The position numbers were made by a program, and so were the translations under genes. Positions 18,725 through 29,905 of a DNA stretch of 64,000 bases are shown here, piece after piece (the first letter of the stretch is position 1; the number at the start of each line of letters is the position of its first letter). Source of the stretch: Acinetobacter tianfuensis (GTDB lineage Bacteria > Pseudomonadota > Gammaproteobacteria > Pseudomonadales > Moraxellaceae). The notes below the pieces were generated by a model. The model did no database searches and was not told the DNA's origin. It saw only the letters and a program-made list of their open reading frames with translations. The stretch spans positions 1 to 64,000 of the forward strand of contig NZ_RAXV01000001.1 in assembly GCF_003611465.1 (NCBI RefSeq). The letters are read 5' to 3'.

Positions 18725-20797
18725 ATGGGCTTTAAACTTAAAAAGAAAAATACAGGTGAAAGTGCAGGCCGTTCAGGCGGTAATGCTTTATTAGCTAAGA
18801 TTCAATCACAAACAGATCAGTTATCACGTGTATTTGGTGACAGTGAAAAGTCTAAACCATTTATTTTGGGTGCAGGTTTTTCCCTTATCTTGGCGTTATT
18901 CTTACTTATATATCTGTTCTATAGCGTACCGCGTAATAACCAGTTAACACTTAGTGTGGGTGAGTTGCGTCTGTTATCGCAAACGATTTCACGCCAAGCG
19001 ACGGAAGCAACTGCTTCTGGTACGCCTGAAGCCATTAAGAAGCTGGTAGGGTCACAAACGGTTTTTGCTGAAAATCTTGAAATTGTTAAAGATATTCATC
19101 CCAATACAGAAGTATTAAAAACTGTAGAAAAACAGTGGAATGATGTTTCTAGTAATATTGACTTGATTTCATCGCAGCAAAAAATTATTAACCAGCTGTA
19201 TGATACAAACATTGCAATTGGTGAAGCAATTCCAGGTATTCAGGCTGAATATAACTTGATGGTTGACCAAATGGCACGTCAAGATATGCCGTCTAACCAA
19301 GTGGTTATTGCGAAAAACCAAGTATTCATTGCAGAACGTATCTTGCGTTCGATCAGTTCTGTTTTGACAGGTTCAGACAGTTCTCGTGAGTCTGCAGATG
19401 ACTTCAGCGCCGATACTGAAACATTCGGTTCATATTTAACTGCACAGTTGAATGGCAGTAATGAATTAGGTGTACAGCGTATTGAAAATTCAGAATTGCG
19501 CGAGTCGCTGCAAGGTATTAAAGCTGAATATGATGATGTATTAAAATCTGCAGCTGCAACGATTCTGAAAAACTCGCAGCAAATTGTTAAGGTGCGCCAA
19601 GCATCATCTTCTATTTTTACACAGTCTGATGAACTGCTTTCAAACCTGAACAAGCTATCAAGCGGTTCTAGCTTAGCGATTGCAATTCCAGGCTTGTTCT
19701 TGATTTTATGCTTAATCGGCTTCTTATTCTGCGTATTCAAATTGCTTTCTTTACGCGGACAGATCGATAAACAGCGTGTAGGCCGCCTGCAAGAAGAATA
19801 TGACCGTAACCAAAACGCGATTTTACGTTTACTGGATGAGATTGCCGACCTTGCGGACGGTGACTTGCGTTCATATGCGACAGTATCTGAAGACTTTACA
19901 GGCGCAATTGCGGACTCGATCAACTTTGCGATCGACCAATTGCGTGATCTTGTATCGCGTATTACAGAAACTTCTCAAGAAGTTGCGCAATATACAGCGA
20001 ATACACAGGGCATTACGAACCAGCTGGCAGAAGCTTCTGAACATCAGGCACAAGAAATTGCAGGCGCATCTGCCGCAATTAACGAAATGGCGCTGTCAAT
20101 TGACCAAGTATCTGCCAACGCAGAAGAATCTGCGGTCGTTGCGGAACGTTCGGTACAAATTGCTGCCAATGGCGCTGACGTTGTAAACCGTTCTATTGAG
20201 GGTATGGACACGATTCGTGAACAGATCCAAGAAACATCGAAGCGTATTAAGCGTCTTGGTGAGTCTTCACAAGAGATTGGTAACATCGTTGCCCTAATTA
20301 ACGATATTGCCGATCAGACGAACATTCTGGCGCTTAACGCTGCTATTCAGGCATCTATGGCAGGTGAAGCAGGCCGCGGTTTCGCCGTGGTAGCGGATGA
20401 GGTACAGCGTCTTGCTGAACGTTCAGCTTCTGCAACTAAACAGATTGAAGGTCTTGTAAAAACCATTCAAACGGATACAAACGAAGCTGTTATTTCAATG
20501 GAGCAAACAACTGCTGAAGTTGTACGCGGTGCGAACTTATCTAAGGATGCGGGTGTTGCCTTGGATGAAATTCAAACGGTATCGAACAGCTTGGCAAAAC
20601 TGATTGCAAACATTTCGGATGCAGCGAAACTTCAGGCAGCATCTGCGGGTCATATCGCGACAACGATGAACGTTGTACAAGAAATTACATCGCAAACAAC
20701 CAGTGCAACTTTCGATACTGCGCGATCAGTTTCTGAATTGGCGAACATGGCCGAAACATTACGTGACTCTGTATCTGACTTTAAACTTCCTGAATAA
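18725..20797 (+). CDS. pilJ: Type IV pilus chemoreceptor PilJ (methyl-accepting)
   Basis: This 690-residue membrane receptor of the Pil-Chp system has two hydrophobic segments (about 55-73 and 318-340). They bracket a periplasmic domain with the PilJ-type layout of long helices, and the cytoplasmic HAMP-like and signalling parts follow. The signalling hairpin tip near residue 520-545 reads [14 protein letters not shown] and then [15 protein letters not shown], as in all MCPs. The periplasmic domain is thought to sense PilA or surface contact. The ATG follows GGGGAGAAG. A 173-base gap with a small candidate ORF separates it from chpA. Confidence 0.95.
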   Translation: MGFKLKKKNTGESAGRSGGNALLAKIQSQTDQLSRVFGDSEKSKPFILGAGFSLILALFLLIYLFYSVPRNNQLTLSVGELRLLSQTISRQATEATASGTPEAIKKLVGSQTVFAENLEIVKDIHPNTEVLKTVEKQWNDVSSNIDLISSQQKIINQLYDTNIAIGEAIPGIQAEYNLMVDQMARQDMPSNQVVIAKNQVFIAERILRSISSVLTGSDSSRESADDFSADTETFGSYLTAQLNGSNELGVQRIENSELRESLQGIKAEYDDVLKSAAATILKNSQQIVKVRQASSSIFTQSDELLSNLNKLSSGSSLAIAIPGLFLILCLIGFLFCVFKLLSLRGQIDKQRVGRLQEEYDRNQNAILRLLDEIADLADGDLRSYATVSEDFTGAIADSINFAIDQLRDLVSRITETSQEVAQYTANTQGITNQLAEASEHQAQEIAGASAAINEMALSIDQVSANAEESAVVAERSVQIAANGADVVNRSIEGMDTIREQIQETSKRIKRLGESSQEIGNIVALINDIADQTNILALNAAIQASMAGEAGRGFAVVADEVQRLAERSASATKQIEGLVKTIQTDTNEAVISMEQTTAEVVRGANLSKDAGVALDEIQTVSNSLAKLIANISDAAKLQAASAGHIATTMNVVQEITSQTTSATFDTARSVSELANMAETLRDSVSDFKLPE

Positions 20798-20826
20798 GGG
20801 TGTCAGAAAGCTTTGGGGGAAATGGC

Positions 20827-20958
20827 ATGCTTTGCAGATTGCAGAGCATGCCAAATAAACAGACTGAGTATCGGTATGATTGGCTGCGCTCTTTTGAGCC
20901 AAAGCCTCGCGTGATGGTCACACATAAGTTTGAGCACCTTCTTGGTGGCAAAACGTAA
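20827..20958 (+). CDS. Candidate 43-residue small protein between pilJ and chpA
   Basis: A short frame beginning ATG-CTT lies in the pilJ-chpA gap. GGGGGA (20815-20820) sits six bases before its ATG, an ideal ribosome-binding site. The product (MLCRLQSMPNKQ..., ending HLLGGKT) is basic, with an aromatic stretch YRYDWLRSF and a proline pair PKP. It looks more protein-like than random AT-rich sequence, and it ends 12 bases before chpA, so it could couple translation to it. An overlapping frame from 20822 (30 codons) is less convincing. I do not recognise either. Confidence 0.35.
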   Translation: MLCRLQSMPNKQTEYRYDWLRSFEPKPRVMVTHKFEHLLGGKT

Positions 20959-20970
20959 GAAGCCTTAGCT

Positions 20971-23900
20971 ATGAAAGAAATATTAAAAAATTTGGTCGAA
21001 ACGACTGCTCTGCCTGAAGATAGCTATCTGGATCAAGATGCAGAAATTCTAGAAATTTTTGTTGAAGAAATTGAAGAGATCTTTGAAGAGTTAAATACTT
21101 TGCTTGCCGCTTGGCTGGAAGCGCCGCAGGATAATGAACTGCTGACGACTATCCGCCGCCATTTCCATACCTTAAAAGGTTCTGGACGTATGGTCGGTGC
21201 GAAAACAGCCGGTGAGGCAGCTTGGACTGTAGAAGATACTTTAAATCGGGTGATTTCAGGATCGCTTACGATTAACCCAATGATTCAAACATTTGCTCAA
21301 ACAGTTCTAAATATTTATCAATACAAGCTGTATCCGTGTTTTAAAGAAGTACGTGAGCAGACTGTAGATTTACGCCCAGTTGTGCTCTTGGGGCAGCAAT
21401 TGCAGCAAGGCATTAGCCCGGAACCTGCATTGCAGGAATTATTGACATTAGCAGTAACGTTACGTTCAGAAAAAGATGTGACAGGTCTAGAGCTTGATGA
21501 AGCAGCAGTATCTGCTGAGTTTGAAGCTCCTGAGCCAGTATTGGCTGAAGCAGCTGGAGCTGAGCATGATGACAGCCTGATTCAAGAAACTCTCGCGATC
21601 TTTATTGAAGAAGCTGAAGAACATTTACAGACGATTGACCGCTTCCTGACACAAAAAGATGCGAAATCACAAGATTACAATGGATTAATCCGCGCATTGC
21701 ATACATTGCGCGGCAGTTCGTCGATGGCTCAAATTGATCAAATTTTTGAAGCCAGCTCAAAAGTTGAGAATTTATTTAAAACACAGTTGCAAGAAGAAAT
21801 CAGTTCTAGCTCAAATGAAGCTGCGCTATTGGTTCAATATTCTGAATTTGTGCGAGATTATTTGCATACATTGCGTAAAGGCGATACAGCTAAACTTGAT
21901 GATGTTTACCGCACATTTACAGATGCGTGGAAAAATTATGGATTTGCAGTTGAAGAGGCGGACCCTGAACTGCAAACACAAGGTTTGGTTTCTAAACTGA
22001 TTGCATTGAATATTGACCTGCTGCTCGATGCCGAGTTTGAGTTTGATACGCGCGCTAAAGCTGAATATCCAGAATATTTACAGTCTTTGAGTGAACAGAC
22101 CTCCGCGCTGCTTGAACATACCGATAACCGTGCGTCACAAGGTATTCACCAGTTTACGACCGAGCTGAAAGCGAGCTATGACAGCCTATGCGCGAAACCG
22201 CAGCTGCTGAACATGGACTATGCTTATGAGCTGTTTGCTCAGGCGCACCAAGAGTTTATTCATTTATTTGATACCTTGGCTGCAGGCCAGCGCGTAGTGC
22301 TTTCGGAAGAAACACATAAATTGCTGAGTGATCTGTCTGCATTTGTACAGCAAGATATTGAAGCAGTTGAGTCGGTTGAAACGGCAGAAGTACAGCCTGC
22401 TGCAGGTGTAGACTTTGCTGTTTTGGGTCAGCGTATTGCGTCTGATCATGCAAAAATGTCTTCTGCGGATGTGAACTCTGACTTTGATGCAGATTTGCTG
22501 GATATTTTCCTTGAAGAAGCGGATGAATTGCTTTCAGGTATTGACCAAGATCTGAATACGTGGAGTAAGGATCCGTCGAATACAGGTTCATTAAATAATT
22601 TGATGCGCTATTTGCATACGCTGAAAGGCGGCGCAAATATGATTGCAGCATCAAATATTGGCTTAATTGCGCATGAGCTTGAGTCGATTTATGAGCGTGT
22701 GATCCGCGGTCAAATGACTGTAACACCATCTATTATTCAAATTATCCGTTTGGTTCAGGATGATATTTCTGACCGTATTCAAACGATCCGCGATAACGGC
22801 ATTGATTATCCGGCCTCAGAAGCTGTTTCTATTCTGAGTAATATTCAAGCGCTGGCAAATGGTCAAGATACAGCATCTGCGGTTATTGAAGTTGAAATTG
22901 AAGAGCATGTGGAAGAGGCGCTGCCGGCAGTTTCTATTGATGATGCCATACAGGCGGATCTTTCAGATATAGCTGAAGAGGAGCAATCTGAAACGCTTTC
23001 TGCTGAAAGTGCGCCTCCAGAAAAAACTGAGTTTGAAGTCTTCGGCTTGGATGCGCCTCAGCAGCCAGCAGCGGAGAAAGCGGTCTCTGCCCTTTCTGAA
23101 GATGATGAACTTCGCTCAGTGGTTGAAGAAACCTTTTTGGAAGAAGCTGAAGAAATTCTGGAACATGCTGCTGCCTTATTATTTCAGTGGATTGATCAGC
23201 GCAGTGACCGTAGTATTCTGCTTCAATTGCAGCGTGCAGCCCACAGTATTAAGGGTGGCGCCCGTATGGTGGAAAATGAGCCGGTTGGCGCAATTGCGTA
23301 CCAGCTCGAAACCACATTTGAACAATTTGCTGTACATCATTTCAACTCGAATGCTTATGACAGTTTGCTGCAAACGACGTTGAGCTGGTTGAAGCAAGCT
23401 ATCTTCAATAAAGACTTCAGTAATTATGACAGCATCAAGCTCAGTTTGGAGTCGATTGAATTTGTTGACGTTACCGTACAAATTCCGAAGCGTGCTGTTA
23501 GAGCGAATGCAAATGCAGCAGCGTTAGCCTTTGAATTTATTCAAGGTGATGGCGCTGAGCCTCCATCTATGCAAGGTGAATGGACGGATACAGCAGATAC
23601 TGACAACAGTAATGAAATGATCCGTATCTCGGCTGATTTAGTTGAGAAGATGATTGACCTATCTGGCGAAAACTCAATTAACCGTTCGCGTATCGAAATG
23701 GATTTGGGCCAGCTGGGCAATACGCTGAACGAAATGGAATTGGCGATCAAACGTTTGGCTGATCAGCTGCGCCGAATGGAAGGTGAGCTTGAATCGCAAA
23801 TTATTGCCAAGCATGGTTCTGAAAATTCACGTTATGCGGACTTTGACCCGCTGGAAATGGACCAATATTCGTCTTTAAACCAACTGTCTAAATCACTTGC

Positions 23901-25455
23901 AGAATCTGCATCGGATTTGGTTGATTTTAAGAGTACGCTAGCAGAGAAAATTCGTGATGCCGAAGGCTTACTGCTGCAGCAATCACGTATTCAGGCCGAG
24001 ATTCAAGAAAGCCTGATGCGTACCCGTCTGGTTCCGTTTTCACGTATGCTGCCGCGTTTGCAGCGTATTGTGCGTCAAACGTCTACTGCATTGAACCGTC
24101 CAGCAGAGCTGATTGTGCAAAATACAGAAGGCGAATTGGACCGTACAATCCTTGAACGTCTGGTTACGCCTTTCGAGCATATGCTGCGTAACGCGATTGA
24201 CCACGGTTTAGAAGAAACAGCAGACCGTATTGCGCTGAACAAGCCTGAAGCAGGCAGTATTGTTTTGAATATCAGCCGTCAGGGTACAGACGTCTTGGTG
24301 TCATTCAGTGATGACGGCAAGGGGATTGATGAAGCGAAAATTAAAGAGAAGGCGCTTAGCCTCGGTTTGATTAAAGCTGATCAAATGCTTGATAAGCAAG
24401 AAGCGCTGCAGCTGATTTTCCATCCAGGATTCAGTACCGCAAAAGAAGTGACGCAAATTTCAGGCCGCGGTGTAGGTCTGGATGTTGTACAAAGTGAAAT
24501 TAAGGCATTGGGCGGCCATGTAACAGTGGAGTCTGTACTGGGCAAAGGCACTACCTTCACCATCCGCGTACCGACAACGGTCGCAGTAAGTGATGCCTTG
24601 ATGGTGAAAGCCGGCGATCAGCAATTTGCGATTTCTTTGGCGCAGATTGAGCGTATTGTCCGTATTGCGCCTACAGCGCTGGAAGACTTCTTTGCAAGCA
24701 AGTTAGATACATTCAAAATTGATAATGAATACTACAAGCTTCGTTATCTGTCTGAGTTTGTATCGAATCAGCCAATGCCGCGTTTAAGCCACGCATCGCA
24801 TTCACTGCCAGTTTTGCTGATTAAAGGCAATAGCGGTCAAACCATTGCATTGCTTGTGGATCAATTGATTGGTTCTCGTGCGCAAATTGTGGTGAAACCA
24901 ATTGGTCAGCAGTTCTCTAATATTGGTGTAATTGCTGGGGCAACCATTTTGGGTGATGGTCAAGTCTGCTTGATTTTGGATGGTCAGAATATTGCCCGTC
25001 AAATTCAAACCACACAGCGCCTGAAAAATGTTACAGATCAGCGTGACGGCAGCCGTTATGGCGACGCGCGCCGACTAGTGATGATTGTCGATGACTCCGT
25101 AACTGTGCGTAAGGTTACAACCCGCTTGCTGGAACGGCAAGGTTACGATGTTGTGACTGCTAAAGACGGTGTAGATGCCATCGAGCAGCTGGAAAATATT
25201 CGACCGGATCTGATGCTTCTAGACATCGAAATGCCGCGTATGGATGGTTTCGAGGTGACAAACCTAGTTCGCCATCACGATATTCATAAAGATCTGCCGA
25301 TTATTATGATTACGTCGCGTACGGGTGAGAAACACCGTGAGCGCGCATTCAGCCTAGGTGTAAGCAATTATATGGGTAAACCATTCCAGGAAGCAGAATT
25401 GCTTGAAAATATTGGCGCATTAATTGCGAAAAAGCAGGAGCTGATCTATGACTGA
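20971..25455 (+). CDS. chpA: ChpA hybrid CheA-type kinase with receiver
   Basis: This 1494-residue cytoplasmic histidine kinase is the core of the Pil-Chp chemosensory system. Four HPt-type phosphotransfer motifs are visible: His66 (HTLKGSG), His244 (HTLRGSS), His549 (HTLKGGAN) and His758 (HSIKGGAR). The dimerisation and catalytic region lies near 890-1200, with the N-box LRNAIDHGLE near 1070 and the glycine boxes after it. A CheW-like domain spans about 1210-1345, and a C-terminal receiver has its Asp in LLDIEMPRMDG near 1417. The Pseudomonas ChpA is much longer, with more phosphotransfer domains. The frame overlaps the next gene by eight bases. Confidence 0.96.
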   Translation: MKEILKNLVETTALPEDSYLDQDAEILEIFVEEIEEIFEELNTLLAAWLEAPQDNELLTTIRRHFHTLKGSGRMVGAKTAGEAAWTVEDTLNRVISGSLTINPMIQTFAQTVLNIYQYKLYPCFKEVREQTVDLRPVVLLGQQLQQGISPEPALQELLTLAVTLRSEKDVTGLELDEAAVSAEFEAPEPVLAEAAGAEHDDSLIQETLAIFIEEAEEHLQTIDRFLTQKDAKSQDYNGLIRALHTLRGSSSMAQIDQIFEASSKVENLFKTQLQEEISSSSNEAALLVQYSEFVRDYLHTLRKGDTAKLDDVYRTFTDAWKNYGFAVEEADPELQTQGLVSKLIALNIDLLLDAEFEFDTRAKAEYPEYLQSLSEQTSALLEHTDNRASQGIHQFTTELKASYDSLCAKPQLLNMDYAYELFAQAHQEFIHLFDTLAAGQRVVLSEETHKLLSDLSAFVQQDIEAVESVETAEVQPAAGVDFAVLGQRIASDHAKMSSADVNSDFDADLLDIFLEEADELLSGIDQDLNTWSKDPSNTGSLNNLMRYLHTLKGGANMIAASNIGLIAHELESIYERVIRGQMTVTPSIIQIIRLVQDDISDRIQTIRDNGIDYPASEAVSILSNIQALANGQDTASAVIEVEIEEHVEEALPAVSIDDAIQADLSDIAEEEQSETLSAESAPPEKTEFEVFGLDAPQQPAAEKAVSALSEDDELRSVVEETFLEEAEEILEHAAALLFQWIDQRSDRSILLQLQRAAHSIKGGARMVENEPVGAIAYQLETTFEQFAVHHFNSNAYDSLLQTTLSWLKQAIFNKDFSNYDSIKLSLESIEFVDVTVQIPKRAVRANANAAALAFEFIQGDGAEPPSMQGEWTDTADTDNSNEMIRISADLVEKMIDLSGENSINRSRIEMDLGQLGNTLNEMELAIKRLADQLRRMEGELESQIIAKHGSENSRYADFDPLEMDQYSSLNQLSKSLAESASDLVDFKSTLAEKIRDAEGLLLQQSRIQAEIQESLMRTRLVPFSRMLPRLQRIVRQTSTALNRPAELIVQNTEGELDRTILERLVTPFEHMLRNAIDHGLEETADRIALNKPEAGSIVLNISRQGTDVLVSFSDDGKGIDEAKIKEKALSLGLIKADQMLDKQEALQLIFHPGFSTAKEVTQISGRGVGLDVVQSEIKALGGHVTVESVLGKGTTFTIRVPTTVAVSDALMVKAGDQQFAISLAQIERIVRIAPTALEDFFASKLDTFKIDNEYYKLRYLSEFVSNQPMPRLSHASHSLPVLLIKGNSGQTIALLVDQLIGSRAQIVVKPIGQQFSNIGVIAGATILGDGQVCLILDGQNIARQIQTTQRLKNVTDQRDGSRYGDARRLVMIVDDSVTVRKVTTRLLERQGYDVVTAKDGVDAIEQLENIRPDLMLLDIEMPRMDGFEVTNLVRHHDIHKDLPIIMITSRTGEKHRERAFSLGVSNYMGKPFQEAELLENIGALIAKKQELIYD

Positions 25456-25906
25456 TAAAAGTATCGTTTCTGCAGCAGCGGAACAGATTGACCGTCAGGA
25501 ATTACAGCATTTAATTACGGTATCTACGGGTTTTATTGATGCCTATATTATTGACTGTCATGGTAAGGAGCCGATGCTGCTGCCGCAAAATATTATTTTG
25601 TCAGCACTGGACAGTACGACAGACGTGCCATTTGTACAATGGCATGAATTGAAGCTGCCGGTTTATGCTGTCAATGAACCTGCGCGTAAAAATGGCGTGG
25701 CGCTGGTGATTGAAGGGGATGATGTGCAGCAGCGTTTTGCGCTGATGTGCAACGAAATGCCTCGGACTATCCGCTTGCGTATCTCGGAAATTGTTGATGA
25801 AGAGAAAACATTGACCGATCCAGCCATTTATCAGTATGTACGTATGGGTGAGGATGTTTATCACGTGCCGAATTTGAACTATATTCAATCCTCTATGCAA
25901 TCTTAA
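25448..25906 (+). CDS. CheW/ChpC-like accessory protein of the Pil-Chp operon
   Basis: This 152-residue soluble protein is translationally coupled to chpA by an eight-base overlap. Its length and beta-strand pattern (LKLPVYAVNE, VALVIEGDD, RFALMCNEMPRTIRLRISEI) are CheW-like and recall ChpC, which sits near chpA in Pseudomonas, but identity is weak and I assign it by pattern and position. It could be a second coupling protein for other receptors. A terminator follows, so it ends the operon. Confidence 0.7.
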   Translation: MTDKSIVSAAAEQIDRQELQHLITVSTGFIDAYIIDCHGKEPMLLPQNIILSALDSTTDVPFVQWHELKLPVYAVNEPARKNGVALVIEGDDVQQRFALMCNEMPRTIRLRISEIVDEEKTLTDPAIYQYVRMGEDVYHVPNLNYIQSSMQS

Positions 25907-25926
25907 GTTCATTTTTATTGGCTGAA

Positions 25927-25960
25927 ACAAAAAAGGAATTCCACGGAATTCCTTTTTTGT
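25927..25960. terminator. Bidirectional terminator, end of the Pil-Chp operon and of dapE
   Basis: AAGGAATTCC and GGAATTCCTT arms surround a short ACG-type loop, with an A-tract before and a T-tract after. Confidence 0.9.
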
Positions 25961-25977
25961 TTACGTGATATTTATTA

Positions 25978-27162
<1,185 letters not shown>

Positions 27163-27169
27163 TTAAACA

Positions 27170-27202
27170 TAAAAAAACCCTACTGAAATAGGGTTTTTTA
27201 AC
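27170..27202. terminator. Terminator between the entericidin-like gene and dapE
   Basis: AACCCTA and TAGGGTT arms are flanked by A- and T-tracts. It ends the entericidin-like transcript on the minus strand. Confidence 0.85.
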
Positions 27203-27224
27203 AAAAAAATTGATATGAATTGGA

Positions 27225-27374
27225 TTAATTGCGGCGAATTTCTTCAGATGTTTTTTCAGCAGTGCCTGTTACAGCCTGACCAGCTTTAGATACGTCTTGA
27301 CCCACACCTTTCACAGTATTACAGCCAGCTAAAGCGAAAGCTGCTAGAAGTGAAGCGGCAATAATTTTTTTCAT
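27225..27374 (-). CDS. Entericidin A/B-family small lipoprotein
   Basis: This 49-residue lipoprotein starts MKKIIAASLLAAFALAGC; the lipobox LAGC gives a mature N-terminal cysteine at residue 18. The remainder NTVKGVGQDVSKAGQAV followed by a Lys/Glu-rich tail matches the entericidin family, small membrane lipoproteins whose role (cell lysis or envelope stress in E. coli) is not settled in Acinetobacter. The start was set by GGAG nine bases upstream. A longer upstream frame extension is unlikely. Confidence 0.9.
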   Translation of the reverse strand: MKKIIAASLLAAFALAGCNTVKGVGQDVSKAGQAVTGTAEKTSEEIRRN

Positions 27375-27510
27375 GTTATTCTCCAGTTGTTGGAATAATA
27401 AATATTTTTCCCGTAAATTTAGATTAAAAAATACATTGATTAAAAAGTATGCTGTTTTTATAGGTGTTCCGTAAGTAAGTGTAAAACAGGATTTGCTTGT
27501 TTCATGGCTC

Positions 27511-28374
27511 TTAGAATTCAGCAGTCTGCAGTAAGCAAGGCTGGCGGTACATATAGTAATCTTGTGTAAATTGCTGTTTATATAAGCCATCTGTCCACCA
27601 TTGTGCAGGTTCACTGCTAGGCTCTAGATTTGGACAAATCCATTCATGGCGTTCTAGTCGATAAAGCGCTTGCGCTTTTTTGGGGATTCTTTGTCCCCAA
27701 AGACCAATGCGGCGCTGTTGGTTGACCCAGTATGGCAAGGGTTTCATATTCATCTCAGGGAGATAGAGCTGGCCTTTTAGAACACAATAGCGTTTTTGAA
27801 TATCAACGTTGAGTACATGTTTAAACTGAAATTGCTTTTGTGTGAAATGGCTGAGTTTGCGGTTAAGGGTATCGCTGCGGTTGAGTCCATACCAATAGGG
27901 CAGGCTCAAATCACGTTCTGCCAAATAGTATTTTAATGCGACTTCCCAATGTTCAATTTCCTGCGTATTTCGGTTGAGTAAGACAAAGTCCAGCTCTCCG
28001 GCTGTTCTAGGCCCATCAATCATTTGGATGCTGTGTCCCAGCAGCGTATAGGGATGATAGCTGCTGTCCTGAAGCCAAAACCAAATAAACATTTCAAAGC
28101 GCAGGCCAAGCCGGGTGCTTTTCAGCTGCTGTACAAATTGAATAAGTTCTTCTGGCTGCTGATCCAGCGCCGCCAAACGAGGCTGATAGCGTTCATAGTG
28201 CTGATGCCATATATCGCTGCTGTGCAGTTCAAAAGCATGCTTTATTTCAAGTTCTGGCGGAATGGCCGTTAAAATGCCAGGACTGGCTATGGCAAATGCC
28301 AGCTGCCGCACCATGGGATGTTTATAGTGAAGCCAAGGTTCAAATAGCGGTATAGAAGCAAATGGACTGGACAT
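27511..28374 (-). CDS. DUF1853 family protein
   Basis: This 287-residue protein carries the DUF1853 signature: a helical N-terminal part (HPMVRQLAFAIASP), then the nuclease-like region GELDFVLLNR and EHWEVALKYYL near 145-170 and a C-terminal part with several Trp. The acidic-Asp and Glu/Lys pattern recalls restriction-type nucleases, but no activity is known to me. The frame extends to 28476; the ATG at MSSPFAS is the better start because the upstream part looks like extension into the promoter region. It is divergent from the DUF454 gene. Confidence 0.82.
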   Translation of the reverse strand: MSSPFASIPLFEPWLHYKHPMVRQLAFAIASPGILTAIPPELEIKHAFELHSSDIWHQHYERYQPRLAALDQQPEELIQFVQQLKSTRLGLRFEMFIWFWLQDSSYHPYTLLGHSIQMIDGPRTAGELDFVLLNRNTQEIEHWEVALKYYLAERDLSLPYWYGLNRSDTLNRKLSHFTQKQFQFKHVLNVDIQKRYCVLKGQLYLPEMNMKPLPYWVNQQRRIGLWGQRIPKKAQALYRLERHEWICPNLEPSSEPAQWWTDGLYKQQFTQDYYMYRQPCLLQTAEF

Positions 28375-28496
28375 ACAGAGTTGAACCTTAAACAGCGAGA
28401 GGGACGTTAAAATCATCTGTGAATAATGCAGAATAACAACGGACAAAGCAAAAAAACACTTTATACTAAGCCGCATTGCTGGTTTAGGTCGCGGTT

Positions 28497-28898
28497 ATGA
28501 AAACGTTGTTTTGGCGAAGCTTAGTGCTGATATTTGTACTATTGGGCTTTATCGGCGCAATTTTACCAGGTATGCCAACAACAGTATTTCTCATCTTAGC
28601 TGCATGGGCGGCATCAAAAGGCTGGCCGCAAATGGACGCTTGGCTGCTGAATCACCCTAAATATGGGCTGACATTGCGTGCATGGCGTGAAAATGGCACT
28701 GTACCGCGGAAGGCAAAATGGGTCGCAAGCATTATGATGTCCATCAGCGCAGTGATTATGCTGTTTACCAATGCGCCCTTAGCCATCAAAATATTTACTA
28801 ATTTAACCATGTTTATAGTCGCAATTTGGCTATGGATGCGTCCAGAGCCGCAGAGTACAGCATTGAGGCTGCCAAAAGCGCAAGATGAGAAGCAGTGA
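28497..28898 (+). CDS. DUF454 (YbaN-like) inner-membrane protein
   Basis: This 133-residue protein has three or four hydrophobic helices. The first (LVLIFVLLGFIGAILPGMPTT) with the motif LPGMPTTVF, followed by a WPQMDAWLLNHPKYG block, is diagnostic of the DUF454/YbaN family. The function is unknown. Its stop overlaps the start of the following peptidase by one base (TGATG), so the two are translationally coupled. Confidence 0.88.
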   Translation: MKTLFWRSLVLIFVLLGFIGAILPGMPTTVFLILAAWAASKGWPQMDAWLLNHPKYGLTLRAWRENGTVPRKAKWVASIMMSISAVIMLFTNAPLAIKIFTNLTMFIVAIWLWMRPEPQSTALRLPKAQDEKQ

Positions 28899-29395
28899 TG
28901 ACTTTATTTAGCCAAGATCAGGCAGACCTTTTAATTGATTTGGATCAGCAAACGCTATATTTGCCTAAGCTCAATAAGTTTTATGTGATTTCCAGCGGTA
29001 AAAATGGAATTGGTGAAGCGGAGAATAGCGGCAAAACCCCGCGCGGCTGGCATCGGATTGCAGAAAAAATTGGCGCAGAACTGCCGTTAAATACAGTATT
29101 TATAGCGCGTCAGCCAACGGGGGAGATCTATAGTTCCGCTTTAGCTTTAGAACATCCTGAACGAGATTGGATTCTGTCAAGAATTTTATGGCTGGGCGGT
29201 TTAGAAACAGGATTTAATCAGGGCGAGGGCTGTGATACCTACCGCCGCTACATTTATATTCATGGCACGCCTGAGACGGAGCCGATGGGGGTGCCGATGT
29301 CGCATGGCTGCATCCGCATGCGTAATGAAGACATTGTGGAATTATTTGACTTGATTGACGTCGACGCTAAAGTGCTGATTCAGACAGCGGATTAG
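28898..29395 (+). CDS. YkuD-family L,D-transpeptidase/carboxypeptidase, cytosolic
   Basis: This 165-residue enzyme has the YkuD active site: IHGTPE at about 126 and the catalytic SHGCIRM near 145, with Cys as the nucleophile. No signal peptide or membrane segment precedes the domain, so it should act in the cytoplasm. This fits the Acinetobacter ElsL type, a YkuD-family L,D-carboxypeptidase used in murein recycling in place of LdcA; I make that link from memory, not from a comparison. The ATG was preferred over the GTG three bases earlier because it couples to the upstream stop. Confidence 0.88.
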   Translation: MTLFSQDQADLLIDLDQQTLYLPKLNKFYVISSGKNGIGEAENSGKTPRGWHRIAEKIGAELPLNTVFIARQPTGEIYSSALALEHPERDWILSRILWLGGLETGFNQGEGCDTYRRYIYIHGTPETEPMGVPMSHGCIRMRNEDIVELFDLIDVDAKVLIQTAD

Positions 29396-29744
29396 GATAA
29401 AGCGCTTATATGCATTCAGCTCATAAATGAAAATTTGAATGTGTAAAGCCTTTCGCTGGCTGAAGTGATGAGAGGCATGCAGCGGGTTAATTTGGGGATA
29501 ACTCAAATGATTAAAGAAGCGATTATTTTCTTACTCATTTGAAAATGAATCATTCACTGCAAAAAATGATGTAAAAACAATCAAGCCGCCAGTGTGTCTA
29601 TAAATAGGACTGAAAAATATTGCGTATGGCAGCTAAAAAAAATGTATAAATATAAAAAATAAGCAGAAAATGTTGATTTTTATAGCAGATTACTTATTTT
29701 TTAATCACTCAAACACAAAAAGTGGAAAACTGGCATAAAAGCGT
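29396..29744. other. Intergenic region before the tRNA cluster
   Basis: AT-rich gap with no protein-like frame or clear terminator for the preceding gene. I see no structure in it apart from the promoter annotated next. Confidence 0.5.
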
Positions 29745-29772
29745 TTGACACTCGGTCAGGATTCTCTATAAT
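29745..29772 (+). promoter_or_regulatory. Sigma-70 promoter of the tRNA cluster
   Basis: A perfect -35 box TTGACA (29745-29750) is followed after 16 bases by a perfect -10 box TATAAT (29767-29772). The first tRNA starts 31 bases later. A GC-rich discriminator-like CACC lies just after the -10. Confidence 0.9.
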
Positions 29773-29803
29773 GCACCTCATCAAGCGATGAAGTGCTTTG
29801 AAA

Positions 29804-29879
29804 GGGCGCTTAGCTCAGTTGGTAGAGCGTCTGCCTTACAAGCAGAATGTCGGCGGTTCGATCCCGTCAGCGCCCACCA
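29804..29879 (+). tRNA. tRNA-Val (anticodon TAC)
   Basis: A 76-base cloverleaf: acceptor stem GGGCGCT pairs with AGCGCCC, the anticodon loop is CTTACAA, the T-loop is GGTTCGATCC, and CCA is encoded. It is the first of four identical copies. Confidence 0.98.
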
Positions 29880-29905
29880 AACTCTTTCATTGTTAGATTT
29901 ATAGT

